Assembly: GCA_003021325.1 (NCBI GenBank)
Contig: PXQM01000067.1
Coordinates: 14,757 to 32,185 of the forward strand
Direction of reading: 5' to 3'
DNA length: 17,429 nt
Source: Halobacteriales archaeon QH_10_70_21
GTDB taxonomy: Archaea; Halobacteriota; Halobacteria; Halobacteriales; Haloarculaceae
The translations under genes were made by a program, and so were the position numbers. The notes beneath the pieces were generated by a model, which saw nothing but the letters and a program-made list of their open reading frames with translations, made no database searches and was not told the origin of the DNA. Within the stretch, counting starts at the first letter, position 1, and each line of letters begins with the position of its first letter. Shown piece after piece: positions 1-6,454 of the stretch.

Positions 1-510
1 GAGGCGGGTGCGCGGTACATCCAGATCGACGAGCCGGCGCTGGCGACGACGCCCGACGACCACGCCATCGTCGGCGAGTGTCTCGAGCACATCGCCGACG
101 GGGTCCCCGACGACGTCCGGCTCGGCCTCCACGTCTGCTACGGCGACTACTCGCGCATCTACCCGGAGATCCTCGACATGCCGGTCCACGAGTACGACCT
201 CGAGCTCGCCAACGGCGACTACGACCAGCTCGAGGTCTTCAAGCAGGACGAGTTCACGAAAGACCTGGCGCTCGGCGTCGTCGACGTCCACAGCGGCGAG
301 GTCGAGAGCGTCGGGGAGATAAAACGGAATATCAAGCGGGGCTTCGAGGTTGTCCCGCCGGAGCGGCTGACCGTCTCGCCGGACTGCGGCGTGAAGCTGC
401 TGCCCCGTGAGGTCGCCTACCAGAAGATGGCGAACATGGTCGAGGCCGCCCGCCAGGTCGAGGAGGAACTCGACGCCGGCGAGGTCGACGTCGGCTACGC
501 CGGCGACTGA
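1..510 (+). CDS. metE: Cobalamin-independent methionine synthase, C-terminal part (5' end outside window)
   Basis: The reading frame is open from base 1 and ends at TGA 508-510, so only the last 169 residues are present. Seen: the QIDEPAL motif at residues 8-14, an HVC pair at 44-46 and a PDCG motif with Cys129. In MetE-family enzymes these His/Cys positions are zinc ligands that activate homocysteine thiolate for methyl transfer from a folate donor, the last step of methionine synthesis in the cytoplasm. Archaeal versions are often split or core-only proteins of about 350 residues; the missing N-terminal part prevents telling which type this is. The end is intact and highly acidic, as expected for a haloarchaeon. 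No co-directional gene follows closely enough to call an operon. Family assignment is strong; the methyl donor is not decided by this fragment. Confidence 0.9.
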   Translation, partial: EAGARYIQIDEPALATTPDDHAIVGECLEHIADGVPDDVRLGLHVCYGDYSRIYPEILDMPVHEYDLELANGDYDQLEVFKQDEFTKDLALGVVDVHSGEVESVGEIKRNIKRGFEVVPPERLTVSPDCGVKLLPREVAYQKMANMVEAARQVEEELDAGEVDVGYAGD

Positions 511-543
511 CGCGCGCAGGCGGACTCTGGACCGTACTTAAAC

Positions 544-560
544 CCCCTCGGAATGAGGGG
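544..560. promoter_or_regulatory. Perfect hairpin between metE and the small membrane protein gene
   Basis: CCCCTC and GAGGGG form a perfect 6-bp stem with a 5-base loop, just after a CTTAAA tract (536-541) and 36 bases before the next start codon. No T-run follows, so it is not a standard archaeal terminator. It could be an operator or 5'-UTR element of the gene at 597, or a 3'-end structure for metE. Confidence 0.35.
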
Positions 561-596
561 TGCCAATACACCGCGATAGCCGTTCTACCCGGTAGT

Positions 597-818
597 ATGA
601 CGGATCTGATACCGGACGGCGTTGCGGACGCACACGAGGAGACGGCCACGGGCGGCGAGACGGTCGAGTACCACGAGCCCCCGGGGACGACGGCCGAGCG
701 CGACCGGGACTTCTTCAGGGAGGTCGGGGCCGCTGCGCTGGTCTGGGCGCTCATCCGGTCGGCCATCATCGCGTCGCTGCTCCTGTTCGGGGATGCCATA
801 ACGGCTGTCGTGGTGTAG
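597..818 (+). CDS. Small single-pass membrane protein, function unknown
   Basis: A 73-residue protein with two clear parts. Residues 1-50 are polar and acidic (many D/E/T/G). Residues from about 46 to the end are hydrophobic, running through AAALVWALI and IIASLLLFGDAITAVVV, which reads as one transmembrane helix near the C terminus, so a tail-anchored or single-pass topology is likely. The ATG start follows a possible CTTAAA box and a hairpin at 544-560. I do not recognise a named family. The acidic codon pattern and the hydrophobic tail argue for a real gene rather than noise. No cysteine or catalytic motif is visible. It stands alone between metE and the convergent ndk. Confidence 0.6.
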   Translation: MTDLIPDGVADAHEETATGGETVEYHEPPGTTAERDRDFFREVGAAALVWALIRSAIIASLLLFGDAITAVVV

Positions 819-882
819 CCGACGACCCCCGGACCGTCGTCTGGAGAGCACGGTCGAGAGAATCGAGCGCGGGACGGGACCG

Positions 883-1344
883 TTACTCGTAGAGCCAGGT
901 CTCGTCGATGCGCTCGTAGTCGAGCAGCTCGTCGTCGTCGAAGAACAGCTCGATCTCGCGCTCGGCGGAGCCGGGCTCGGTGTCGGAGCCGTGGACGACG
1001 TTCCGGCCGAGGTCCAGCCCGAAGTCACCGCGGATGGTGCCCGGAGCGGAGTCGGCGGGGTCGGTCTCGCCCATCATGGTGCGGACCTGCGCGACCGCGT
1101 CCTGGCCCTCCCAGACCATCGCGAAGACGGGGTCGGCGGTGATAAACGACTTGAGGTCCTCGAAGAACGGCCTGTCGACGTGCTCGGCGTAGTGCTCGCG
1201 GGCGAGTTCGTCGTCGATCTGCATGAACTTCCCGCCGACGAGCTTCAGCCCGCGGTCCTCGAACCGCGAGATTATCTCGCCGATGAGCCCGCGCTGGACG
1301 CCGTCGGGTTTCACCATCACGAAGGTCCGCTCGACGTCGGACAT
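883..1344 (-). CDS. ndk: Nucleoside-diphosphate kinase
   Basis: A 153-residue protein, the normal length for NDK. It transfers the gamma phosphate from ATP to NDPs through a phosphohistidine, balancing nucleotide pools in the cytoplasm. Seen: N-terminal FVMVKPDGV with Lys12, Arg88, Arg105, Asn115 and the active-site motif NVVHGSD with catalytic His118. The C-terminal end is acidic, as in haloarchaeal NDKs. Its ATG overlaps the TGA of rpl24e by one base (TGATG), so it is the last gene of the rpl7ae-rps28e-rpl24e-ndk operon and is probably translated by coupling. This gene order is common in haloarchaea. Confidence 0.97.
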   Translation of the reverse strand: MSDVERTFVMVKPDGVQRGLIGEIISRFEDRGLKLVGGKFMQIDDELAREHYAEHVDRPFFEDLKSFITADPVFAMVWEGQDAVAQVRTMMGETDPADSAPGTIRGDFGLDLGRNVVHGSDTEPGSAEREIELFFDDDELLDYERIDETWLYE

Positions 1345-1793
1345 CAGGCCTCGACCTCCTCGTCGTCCGCCTCGCTCTCCGTCTCGTCGGCGTCTGTATC
1401 GCCGCCCGCTTCAGGCGCCTCGTCGTCTTCGGCATCGTCGCCGTCGGCCTCGGACTCGACCTCGTCGACGTCGGCCTCCTCGTCCGATTCAGCCGCCTCG
1501 GCGGCGTCTTCCTCGGCCGCCTCGAGGTCGGGCGTCTCGGTCTCCGTCTCGTTGGCTCCGGAGTCCGCCGCCTCGGCCGCCGCTTCAGCGTCGGTGCCGG
1601 CCGTCTCCGCAGCCGGGCTGCCCGCGCCGGCCTCGGTCCACTCGAGGTCCCGGGGCTCGCGGTTCAGGTCCGCGTTCTTCTCGCACTTGGCGGAACAGAA
1701 GTGCGTGACGGTGCCGCTGTTGGCGACGAACATCGTCCCGGTCCCGGGCTCGATGTCGGCCCCGCAGTAGTCGCACGCTCGTGTCTGTGGCAT
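1344..1793 (-). CDS. rpl24e: 50S ribosomal protein L24e with long acidic C-terminal extension
   Basis: The 149-residue protein begins with [11 protein letters not shown] and has zinc-ribbon cysteines at 7, 10, 33 and 37 (CDYC and CSAKC), the L24e signature. The conserved ribosomal domain ends near residue 52 (RDLEWTE). The remaining ~95 residues are a low-complexity tail of Ala, Glu, Asp, Ser and Thr with no Lys, Arg or His. Archaeal L24e is usually about 55-70 residues, so the tail more than doubles the protein. The start ATG at 1793 is two bases after the rps28e stop, and the stop overlaps ndk. The tail may be a disordered appendage on the ribosome surface. The family call is secure; the role of the tail is unknown. 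Confidence 0.93.
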   Translation of the reverse strand: MPQTRACDYCGADIEPGTGTMFVANSGTVTHFCSAKCEKNADLNREPRDLEWTEAGAGSPAAETAGTDAEAAAEAADSGANETETETPDLEAAEEDAAEAAESDEEADVDEVESEADGDDAEDDEAPEAGGDTDADETESEADDEEVEA

Positions 1794-1795
1794 GG

Positions 1796-2020
1796 TTACT
1801 GGCCTCCGATGGAGTCGGCCTCGCGGGCCGTCTCGCGAAGCTGCAGGACGTCGCCGACGCGCACCGGACCGAGGACGTTCCGGGCGATGATGCGGCCCTG
1901 GTTTTCGCCCTCCTTGATCCGGCACTTGACCTGCATGGCCTCGCCGTGCATGCCGGTCTTGCCGACGATCTCGATCACTTCGGCGGGGGTCGCGCCGCCC
2001 CCGTCTTCTTCAGCGCTCAT
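1796..2020 (-). CDS. rps28e: 30S ribosomal protein S28e
   Basis: A 74-residue protein of normal S28e length. It carries the family core: [20 protein letters not shown] followed by [16 protein letters not shown] and the C-terminal end [14 protein letters not shown], a small OB-fold protein of the archaeal/eukaryotic small subunit. The N-terminal MSAEEDGGG stretch is a short acidic addition. It lies 10 bases downstream of rpl7ae and 2 bases upstream of rpl24e on the same strand, so it is translated from the same mRNA. Confidence 0.97.
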   Translation of the reverse strand: MSAEEDGGGATPAEVIEIVGKTGMHGEAMQVKCRIKEGENQGRIIARNVLGPVRVGDVLQLRETAREADSIGGQ

Positions 2021-2030
2021 CGTCTGTCAC

Positions 2031-2393
2031 CTACCGGAGCTCCTCGAGCTTCTCGGAGATGTCCTCGACGTCGTCCTGTGCCTCGCCGGCGTCGACGATG
2101 GCCGCGGCGGCGCTGCCGACCTCGAGGCCGGCCGCGTGCCCGATGTCGTCCTGGGCCTCGATGAAGACGTACGGGGTTCCCTTCTCGTCGGCGATCTCCG
2201 GGAGGTGCATGACGACCTCCTCGGGGCTGACGTCCTCGGCGATGAAGACGAGCTCCGCGTTGCCTCGCTCGACTGCCTTCGTCGTCTCGTTCGTTCCTTT
2301 CTTCACGCTACCCGTGTCCCGGGCGACCTCGAGAGCCTCGATGGCGTCGTCCTCGAGGTCGGCGGGTACGTCGAAATCCACGTACACTGACAT
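2031..2393 (-). CDS. rpl7ae: Ribosomal protein L7Ae (kink-turn RNA-binding protein)
   Basis: A 120-residue protein, typical for archaeal L7Ae. Seen: [19 protein letters not shown], then [11 protein letters not shown] and [15 protein letters not shown], the L7Ae/L30e core that binds kink-turn RNA. In archaea the protein serves in the large ribosomal subunit, in C/D and H/ACA guide RNPs and in RNase P. The ATG at 2393 was chosen because the domain begins there ([16 protein letters not shown]); the frame stays open upstream but that sequence has no family character. A GGAGGA motif lies about 15 bases before the ATG. It is the first gene of the operon ending in ndk. Some archaeal L7Ae proteins are known to repress their own mRNA through a k-turn; no clear k-turn was found in this leader. 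Confidence 0.96.
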   Translation of the reverse strand: MSVYVDFDVPADLEDDAIEALEVARDTGSVKKGTNETTKAVERGNAELVFIAEDVSPEEVVMHLPEIADEKGTPYVFIEAQDDIGHAAGLEVGSAAAAIVDAGEAQDDVEDISEKLEELR

Positions 2394-2670
2394 TGTTGTG
2401 TAGTTGCTCCTCCCACGCGCGGGCTCGCGCTCCCCCGCCCTCGACCGCAGGACGGGCGACCCGTCCGACGGTCCTCGCACCCCGATCGGGCGGGCACGGG
2501 CGTGCGAACGGCCCGCAGGGGCGCCCCGGCCGCGAACGTGCCGCTCCGGCCACCCGCTCAGGACGACCCGACGCGCGGGCTCCCGGCCGACCCGGGTGGG
2601 CGTTCGCCCGTCGGTCCGTCGGCGAGGAATGCCCCGGTTATCGTTCGTAACCGTGTCTACCTTTCCCAAA
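2394..2670 (-). other. GC-rich upstream/leader region of the rpl7ae operon
   Basis: About 275 bases before rpl7ae hold no convincing gene. There is no TATA-like sequence close to the rpl7ae ATG; AT-rich DNA appears only beyond about 2650. This suggests a long 5' leader. Two good inverted repeats lie inside: GGACGGG-CGA-CCCGTCC at 2450-2466 (7-bp stem, 3-base loop) and GGGCGTTCGCCC at 2598-2609, the latter extended by CCGAC/GTCGG at 2587-2591 and 2610-2614. Confidence 0.45.
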
Positions 2671-2674
2671 CGAA

Positions 2675-2698
2675 ATCAAAATTTTTTGATAGCCAAAA
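2675..2698. promoter_or_regulatory. AT-rich palindrome and possible metal-regulator box between rpl7ae and dpsA
   Basis: ATCAAAA-TT-TTTTGAT (2675-2690) is a perfect inverted repeat with 7-base arms. It overlaps TTTTTGATAGCCAAAA (2683-2698), whose right half GCCAAAA matches the half-site of the boxes at 3544 and 7422. It lies 22 bases upstream of the dpsA TATA box, a good place for an operator. Regulator identity is inferred only. Confidence 0.4.
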
Positions 2699-2719
2699 TC
2701 TCTTTACCCAGGCAGGAAG

Positions 2720-2726
2720 TTTTAAG
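2720..2726 (+). promoter_or_regulatory. TATA box of dpsA
   Basis: TTTTAAG sits 27-33 bases before the dpsA ATG, the usual distance for a haloarchaeal promoter giving a leaderless or nearly leaderless mRNA. It is the only good TATA-like element close to this start. Confidence 0.65.
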
Positions 2727-2752
2727 TTAATTGCGCACCTATCTGTGGCTGT

Positions 2753-3301
2753 ATGAGTACCCAGGAATCCGTTCGGCGTCGGGCCGGCAGCGTCGAGGAG
2801 AGCGAGGCGATCCGTCTCGAGGAGGACAAGGCCGAGCAGATCATCGACGCGCTGAACACCGACCTCGCTGCGACCTACGTCCTGTACCACCAGATCAAGA
2901 AGCACCACTGGAACGTCGAGGGCGCAGAGTTCCTCAAACTCCACGAGTACCTCGGCGAGGTCGCCGAGGACCTAGAGGCGGCGGCCGACGAGTTCGCCGA
3001 GCGCGCACAGGCCATCGGTGGCGTCCCGCTGTCGGGCGGTTCCACCTACGAGGAGCACGCTCCCATCGAGCGCGAGGGCGACGACGTCTACGACATCCGG
3101 ACCTCGCTCGAGAACGACATGGAGGCCATGGGGACGATGATAGAGTCCATGCGCGACCACATCGCGCTGGCCAACGAGCTGGGCGACTACACGAGCGAGG
3201 AGATCCTCCGGGAGCACCTCGAGACCGTCGAGGAACACGCCCACCACTTCGAGCATTACCTCGAGGACGACACGCTGGTCCTCGAGTCGGCCACCAACTG
3301 A
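2753..3301 (+). CDS. dpsA: DpsA, DNA-protection/iron-storage ferritin (haloferritin)
   Basis: A 182-residue protein, the length I recall for Halobacterium DpsA. Dps proteins form hollow dodecamers that oxidise Fe2+ and store it as ferric mineral, limiting Fenton chemistry and shielding DNA. Seen: the ferroxidase pattern HHWNVEG (His51/52), LHEYLGE (His64) and ADEFAER with Asp79 and Glu83, followed by the YEEH loop and a His-rich C-terminal helix (EEHAHHFEHY). The first ~25 residues are a charged tail. The gene is monocistronic, with a TATA box at 2720-2726 and a T-run after the stop. Iron control is likely from the family's known behaviour and from the palindrome at 2675-2698, but is not proved here. 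Confidence 0.96.
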   Translation: MSTQESVRRRAGSVEESEAIRLEEDKAEQIIDALNTDLAATYVLYHQIKKHHWNVEGAEFLKLHEYLGEVAEDLEAAADEFAERAQAIGGVPLSGGSTYEEHAPIEREGDDVYDIRTSLENDMEAMGTMIESMRDHIALANELGDYTSEEILREHLETVEEHAHHFEHYLEDDTLVLESATN

Positions 3302-3311
3302 CGCAGCGTCG

Positions 3312-3319
3312 CCGTTTTT
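3312..3319 (+). terminator. Probable T-run terminator of dpsA
   Basis: GCCGTTTTTATC follows the dpsA stop by about a dozen bases. A short GC tract followed by five T residues is the usual archaeal transcription stop signal; no hairpin is needed. Confidence 0.55.
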
Positions 3320-3369
3320 ATCGGAGAACAGTGGACTACCGCTCGACAGCGTAGTGCTTCGGTCGTAGA

Positions 3370-3510
3370 CTACCGCTCGGCTTCGACCGTGTAATCCGTC
3401 GCTATCCAGCCGTCGCTGTTGTCCGGTTCAGTGAACACGGTCCGCTCTGGCGACGTGGAGTGTGCTCGGAGGCCAACCGCTCGTTCGTCCCGGTCCGGAG
3501 TGGCTGCCAT
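3370..3510 (-). CDS. Small haloarchaeal protein of unknown function (46 aa)
   Basis: The 46-residue frame begins MAATPDRDERAVG and ends with ERTVFTEPDNSDGWIATDYT followed by VEAER. The ERTVFTE...DGWIATD end resembles a family of tiny haloarchaeal proteins that I recall as DUF7331; this was not checked. The ATG at 3510 is preferred because GCTAAAG (complement of a CTTTAGC box) lies at 3535-3541, about 28 bases upstream, fitting leaderless transcription. The frame is open further upstream but that part is basic low-complexity sequence unlike haloarchaeal proteins. A near-palindromic box at 3544-3559 sits directly upstream of the TATA element. Function unknown; a surface-exposed acidic peptide seems likely. 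Confidence 0.6.
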   Translation of the reverse strand: MAATPDRDERAVGLRAHSTSPERTVFTEPDNSDGWIATDYTVEAER

Positions 3511-3543
3511 TACCGTACACTCTACTCCGGGGGTGCTAAAGCG

Positions 3544-3559
3544 TTTTGGTCGGCCTAAA
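3544..3559. promoter_or_regulatory. DtxR-like inverted repeat upstream of the 46-aa gene
   Basis: TTTTGGTCGGCCTAAA shares the pattern TTTTGGnnnGCCTAAA with the site at 7422-7437. It is a partly symmetric repeat (TTTwGG...CCTAAA) next to the candidate TATA of the 46-residue gene. DtxR-family metal regulators bind TTAGG/CCTAA-type palindromes; assignment to such a regulator is inference. Confidence 0.4.
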
Positions 3560-3577
3560 CCTCGGCCCCCTTCGTCG

Positions 3578-4177
3578 TCAGACCTCGACCCACTCCGTCG
3601 ACTCGGTTTCGCCCGGGAACCGCCACCGCTGGTAGGTGGTCCCGCTCTGGCGCCAGACCTCGACGACGGCGTCGACACCGTCGTAGAGCGCCGGCGGGAC
3701 GGCCTCCGGCATGGCCGGGAGGTGGAAGTGGACGACAGCACCGACGTCTCTGGCGGTCTCGCGGAGGGATTCGAGCGCCGAAACCAGCGACGGCAGGTCC
3801 GTCGCGTCGACGAACGGCCGAAGCGAGTCGAAACAGACCCGTAGCGACTCGGTCTCCTCGCCCCGGTCCTGCATCACCGTCGCCAAGTCCGCGGCCAGCG
3901 ACCCGATGCCCGCGGCGCCGCCGGGGGCGCCTGCAGCCGCCGAGCTCCGGGTCGGGACCGGTCGTTCGATGACCTCCGTCGCCGTCTCGTCGCCGCGGAC
4001 CGGCCCGTCGGTGTCGACGAAGACGCGCGCGTCGTCACCCTCGAGAAACCGATGGCAGACATCGTGCTGTGCGCCGCTGGCCGCCCCGACGACCAGCACG
4101 GACCCCCCCTTGCGTTTCAGGGCTGCGAGACCCTGTGCAACGCTGGCGTCCGCTGGGGGGTCCGGTTCGAATTTCAT
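3578..4177 (-). CDS. Degenerate RecA/KaiC-like protein, function unknown
   Basis: A 199-residue protein. Residues 26-40 read SVLVVGAASGAQHDV, in the place of a Walker A loop but lacking GKT. Around residue 111 LRVCFDSLRPFVD followed by VVHFHLP resembles the Walker B strand and next strand of KaiC/RecA-like ATPases. This pattern fits a haloarchaeal family of inactive RecA-like proteins (I recall DUF7504, unverified) often met near signalling genes. A Gly/Ala-rich linker lies at 79-92. It is divergent from the coiled-coil gene at 4268 across a 90-base AT-rich promoter region. Since the P-loop is absent, ATP hydrolysis is unlikely; a protein-interaction or regulatory role is more plausible. Confidence 0.65.
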   Translation of the reverse strand: MKFEPDPPADASVAQGLAALKRKGGSVLVVGAASGAQHDVCHRFLEGDDARVFVDTDGPVRGDETATEVIERPVPTRSSAAAGAPGGAAGIGSLAADLATVMQDRGEETESLRVCFDSLRPFVDATDLPSLVSALESLRETARDVGAVVHFHLPAMPEAVPPALYDGVDAVVEVWRQSGTTYQRWRFPGETESTEWVEV

Positions 4178-4267
4178 TTCCCTTGTTGCTAAATAAAAAC
4201 ACTCTCATATAAAACTTCCGGGGGCCGCCGTCCGTATCGTTTTGAACGTCGGCCACGCATATCGTGT
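4178..4267. promoter_or_regulatory. Divergent promoter region
   Basis: This AT-rich gap separates two divergent genes. For the minus gene, TTTTATATGAG (complement of 4207-4217) lies 30-40 bases before the ATG and a second AT tract (4187-4199) lies closer. For the plus gene, CGTTTTGAACG at about 4238-4248 is 20-30 bases before its ATG. Confidence 0.45.
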
Positions 4268-4897
4268 ATGGACGACACAGAGGACCTCGAGGCGTCCGTT
4301 CGGGAGCTCTCGGAGACCCTCGAACAGCTTCGTTCGGAGCTCCGGGAGCCGCCGAGAGGACCGCTCGGGCTCCCGAGGCCGCCGTCACCGGGCGAGCTGC
4401 TCCGGTTCACCGAGGAGTACACCATCCCGGCGCTCATCTCGCTTCTGGAGACGAACATCCGGCTGCTCGAGCTGCTCGCGGGCGCCATCCGCGTTGCCGA
4501 CGGCCGCCCCCTCGAGGGGAGCGACGCGCTCGCGGACGCCGGCCGGCGTTCGCTGGGCTACGTCGACGAGGGCCGTGAGGGGCTGGCCGCTGCGAGCCGG
4601 GAGTCGCTCCGCCGGCTCGACGACGCGCTCGCGGATCTGCAGGAGGCCGCCGCCGGCGGGAACCCGACCGACCCGGCGGTGCAGGACCTGCTCACGGAGG
4701 CCCGTACCCTCCGTGCAGAGGTCGACGAACGGCTGGCCGCAGCCGAGTCACGGGACGCCGAGACGACCGGAGACGAGGGCGACGAAGCGGAGTCGGTTGC
4801 CATCGACGTCGACGACGAGCTGGAGACGATCCGACGGCAGGTCGACGGCCCGGACGAGGGACCGGGGGACGACGGCGAAACCGGCGAGGAGAGCTGA
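4268..4897 (+). CDS. Haloarchaeal coiled-coil protein, function unknown
   Basis: A 209-residue protein. Residues 1-27 form a charged heptad-like helix (SVRELSETLEQLRSELRE). A Pro/Gly linker (about 28-42) follows, then FTEEYTIPALISLLETNIRLLELL, an amphipathic helix that could bind a membrane or partner. Residues 80-170 are Ala/Leu/Glu-rich helices (ESLRRLDDALADLQEA, LRAEVDERLAAAES). The last 45 residues are acidic and disordered. The shape recalls the DUF7547-type haloarchaeal proteins; I did not verify this. The ATG is at 4268 within CGTGTATGG. No catalytic or metal motifs are seen. It shares a divergent promoter with the RecA-like gene, a hint of linked expression only. Confidence 0.65.
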   Translation: MDDTEDLEASVRELSETLEQLRSELREPPRGPLGLPRPPSPGELLRFTEEYTIPALISLLETNIRLLELLAGAIRVADGRPLEGSDALADAGRRSLGYVDEGREGLAAASRESLRRLDDALADLQEAAAGGNPTDPAVQDLLTEARTLRAEVDERLAAAESRDAETTGDEGDEAESVAIDVDDELETIRRQVDGPDEGPGDDGETGEES

Positions 4898-4927
4898 GCC
4901 CGGCCGGCGGCACCGGCGGGTCGACGC

Positions 4928-5287
4928 TCAGACCGGCTCGAACCGGTGGCCGTCCCACGCCTGGCTCTCCGGCTTGCGGATTCCGGCCGCCGGGTCCCTG
5001 AGTTCCTCGCAGTGGACCGGTCGCACCTCGTCGCCGGTCTCGACGTCGGCCGTCGTCAGTTGCCCGATGGCCCGCACCGGCGTACCGTCGACGTCGAACT
5101 CGACGATCGCGAGGTGGTTCGGCTCGCGCACGCCGGGGGGCGTTGCGTGCGACGTCGTCCACGTGACCACCTCGGCGGTGTACTCGCTCAGGTCGACCGT
5201 CCCGACCGGTTCGCTGCCGTCCGGACCGATGGGGTGGCCCGGGTAGGTGATGCTCCCGTCCTCGTACCGGTAGGCTTCCATCGTCAT
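4928..5287 (-). CDS. OB-fold (DUF35-type) beta subunit of haloarchaeal beta-ketothiolase
   Basis: A 119-residue protein whose ATG overlaps the thiolase stop as ATGA, so the two are translated together. Core features fit an OB-fold: TAEVVTWTTSHATPPGVREP, then LAIVEFDVDGTPVRAIGQL and GDEVRPVHCEEL. DUF35 proteins usually have an N-terminal zinc rubredoxin-like ribbon with four Cys; here only one Cys (92) exists, so the ribbon is lost. In Haloferax mediterranei the beta subunits of the PHA-specific ketothiolases (PhaA, BktB) are OB-fold proteins encoded next to the alpha subunit and needed for activity. That architecture matches exactly; which of the several paralogous pairs this is cannot be told. 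Confidence 0.82.
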   Translation of the reverse strand: MTMEAYRYEDGSITYPGHPIGPDGSEPVGTVDLSEYTAEVVTWTTSHATPPGVREPNHLAIVEFDVDGTPVRAIGQLTTADVETGDEVRPVHCEELRDPAAGIRKPESQAWDGHRFEPV

Positions 5288-6435
5288 CGTGCCTCCACGA
5301 TGGTGGTGGTGACGCAGTTGCCGAAGCCGCCGACGTTGCAGGCCAGCCCCACCTCGGCGTCGACGGTCCGCTCGCCGGCGTTCCCGGTGACCTGCCTGTA
5401 TATCTCGTACCCCTGGGCGACGCCGGTCGCGCCGAGCGGGTGGCCCTTCGACTTCAGCCCGCCCGAGGTGTTGACGGGTAGCTCGCCGTCCAGCTCGGTC
5501 GTCCCCGCCTCCATCTCCCGCCAGGCCTCGCCCTTCGGCGCGAAGCCGAGCCCCTCCATCTGCAGGAACTCGAGGATGGTGAACATATCGTGGAGTTCGG
5601 CCACGTCGACGTCGTCGGGGCCGAGGCCGGCCATCTCGAAGGCCGCCTCGCCGGATTCGACGACGGCGCCCATCGTCGTCGGGTCCGCACGCTCGTGGAC
5701 GACGTGGGTGTCGGTCGCCCCGGCGACGCCGGAGACGACGGCGTAGCTGTCGGCGTACTCGCGGACGCGCTCGGCCGGACAGAACAGCAGCGCCGCCGCG
5801 CCGTCGGTCACCGGACAGAAGTCGTAGAGCCGGAGCGGGTCGGCTATCATCGGCGACTCCAGGGCCGTCTCGACGTCTATCTCGGTTTGGAACTGCGCGT
5901 GCGGGTTCAGTGCGCCGTTCTCGTGGTTCTTGACCGCCACCCTCGCGAGGCTCTCCCGGGGCGCGTCGAACCGCTCGAGGTAGTGGCGGGCCGTCAGCCC
6001 TGCGAAGGAGGGCAGCGTCACGCCGTGTTTGTACTCGACGGGGTGGGTGAGCGAGGCAATGATGTCCGTCGACTCGCCCGTCGTGCGGTGGGTCATCTTC
6101 TCGCCGCCGACGAGCAGCGTCATCTCGGAGGCGCCGCTGGCGACGGACTGCCAGGCGGCGTAGATGCCGGCCCCGCCGGAGGCGGAGGTCTGGTCGACCC
6201 GCTGGGTGTAGGCGGGCGTCGCCGCCAGGTCCTGAACCAGGGCGTTCGGGACGCCCGTCTGGCCCTCGAACTCGCCGCTGGCCATGTTGGCGACGTACAG
6301 GTGCTCCAGTTCCTGCGGCGCGACGCCGGCGTCGTCGAGACACGCGCTACCCGCCTCGGCGAGCAGTTCGCGAATCCACGCCTCGCGCTGGCCGAACGTC
6401 GTCATCGAGGCGCCGATGACGGCTACGTCGGTCAT
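5284..6435 (-). CDS. Beta-ketothiolase catalytic alpha subunit, Ser-type (haloarchaeal PhaA/BktB-like)
   Basis: A 383-residue thiolase-fold enzyme. It starts MTDVAVIGASMTTFG at the ATG of 6435; an in-frame GTG nine bases upstream is less likely. The active-site strand reads QTSASGGAG: Ser84 occupies the position normally held by the nucleophilic Cys (CASGG). His282 (ELHDMFT), His332 (SKGHPLGATG) and the end CNVGGFGNC are present. A Ser-His-His triad has been reported for haloarchaeal PhaA/BktB alpha subunits, so the change is a known lineage feature. The reaction would be acyl-CoA condensation to a 3-ketoacyl-CoA, feeding the reductase encoded upstream. It is followed with ATGA overlap by its OB-fold partner. 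A degradative thiolase role is also possible; PHA use is inferred from the neighbours. Confidence 0.85.
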   Translation of the reverse strand: MTDVAVIGASMTTFGQREAWIRELLAEAGSACLDDAGVAPQELEHLYVANMASGEFEGQTGVPNALVQDLAATPAYTQRVDQTSASGGAGIYAAWQSVASGASEMTLLVGGEKMTHRTTGESTDIIASLTHPVEYKHGVTLPSFAGLTARHYLERFDAPRESLARVAVKNHENGALNPHAQFQTEIDVETALESPMIADPLRLYDFCPVTDGAAALLFCPAERVREYADSYAVVSGVAGATDTHVVHERADPTTMGAVVESGEAAFEMAGLGPDDVDVAELHDMFTILEFLQMEGLGFAPKGEAWREMEAGTTELDGELPVNTSGGLKSKGHPLGATGVAQGYEIYRQVTGNAGERTVDAEVGLACNVGGFGNCVTTTIVEAR

Positions 6436-6438
6436 GGT

Positions 6439-6454
6439 TCCCACTCTCGTGGGA
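6439..6454 (-). promoter_or_regulatory. GNRA-capped hairpin directly before the thiolase start
   Basis: On the mRNA strand TCCCAC-GAGA-GTGGGA is a perfect 6-bp stem with a GAGA (GNRA-type) tetraloop. It ends three bases before the thiolase ATG, in the 39-base gap after the reductase stop. The position would cover the ribosome landing site, so it may tune thiolase translation or protect an mRNA end. Confidence 0.5.

Noticed and set aside
991..1770. 259-codon plus-strand frame, Ser/Ala-rich
   Set aside because: It is antisense to ndk and the L24e acidic tail; the Ser-rich run is the mirror of Glu/Asp codons. No family features.
2502..2756. Plus-strand frame running into the dpsA start region
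   Set aside because: Arg/Pro-rich low-complexity sequence in GC-rich leader DNA; ends in the dpsA promoter.
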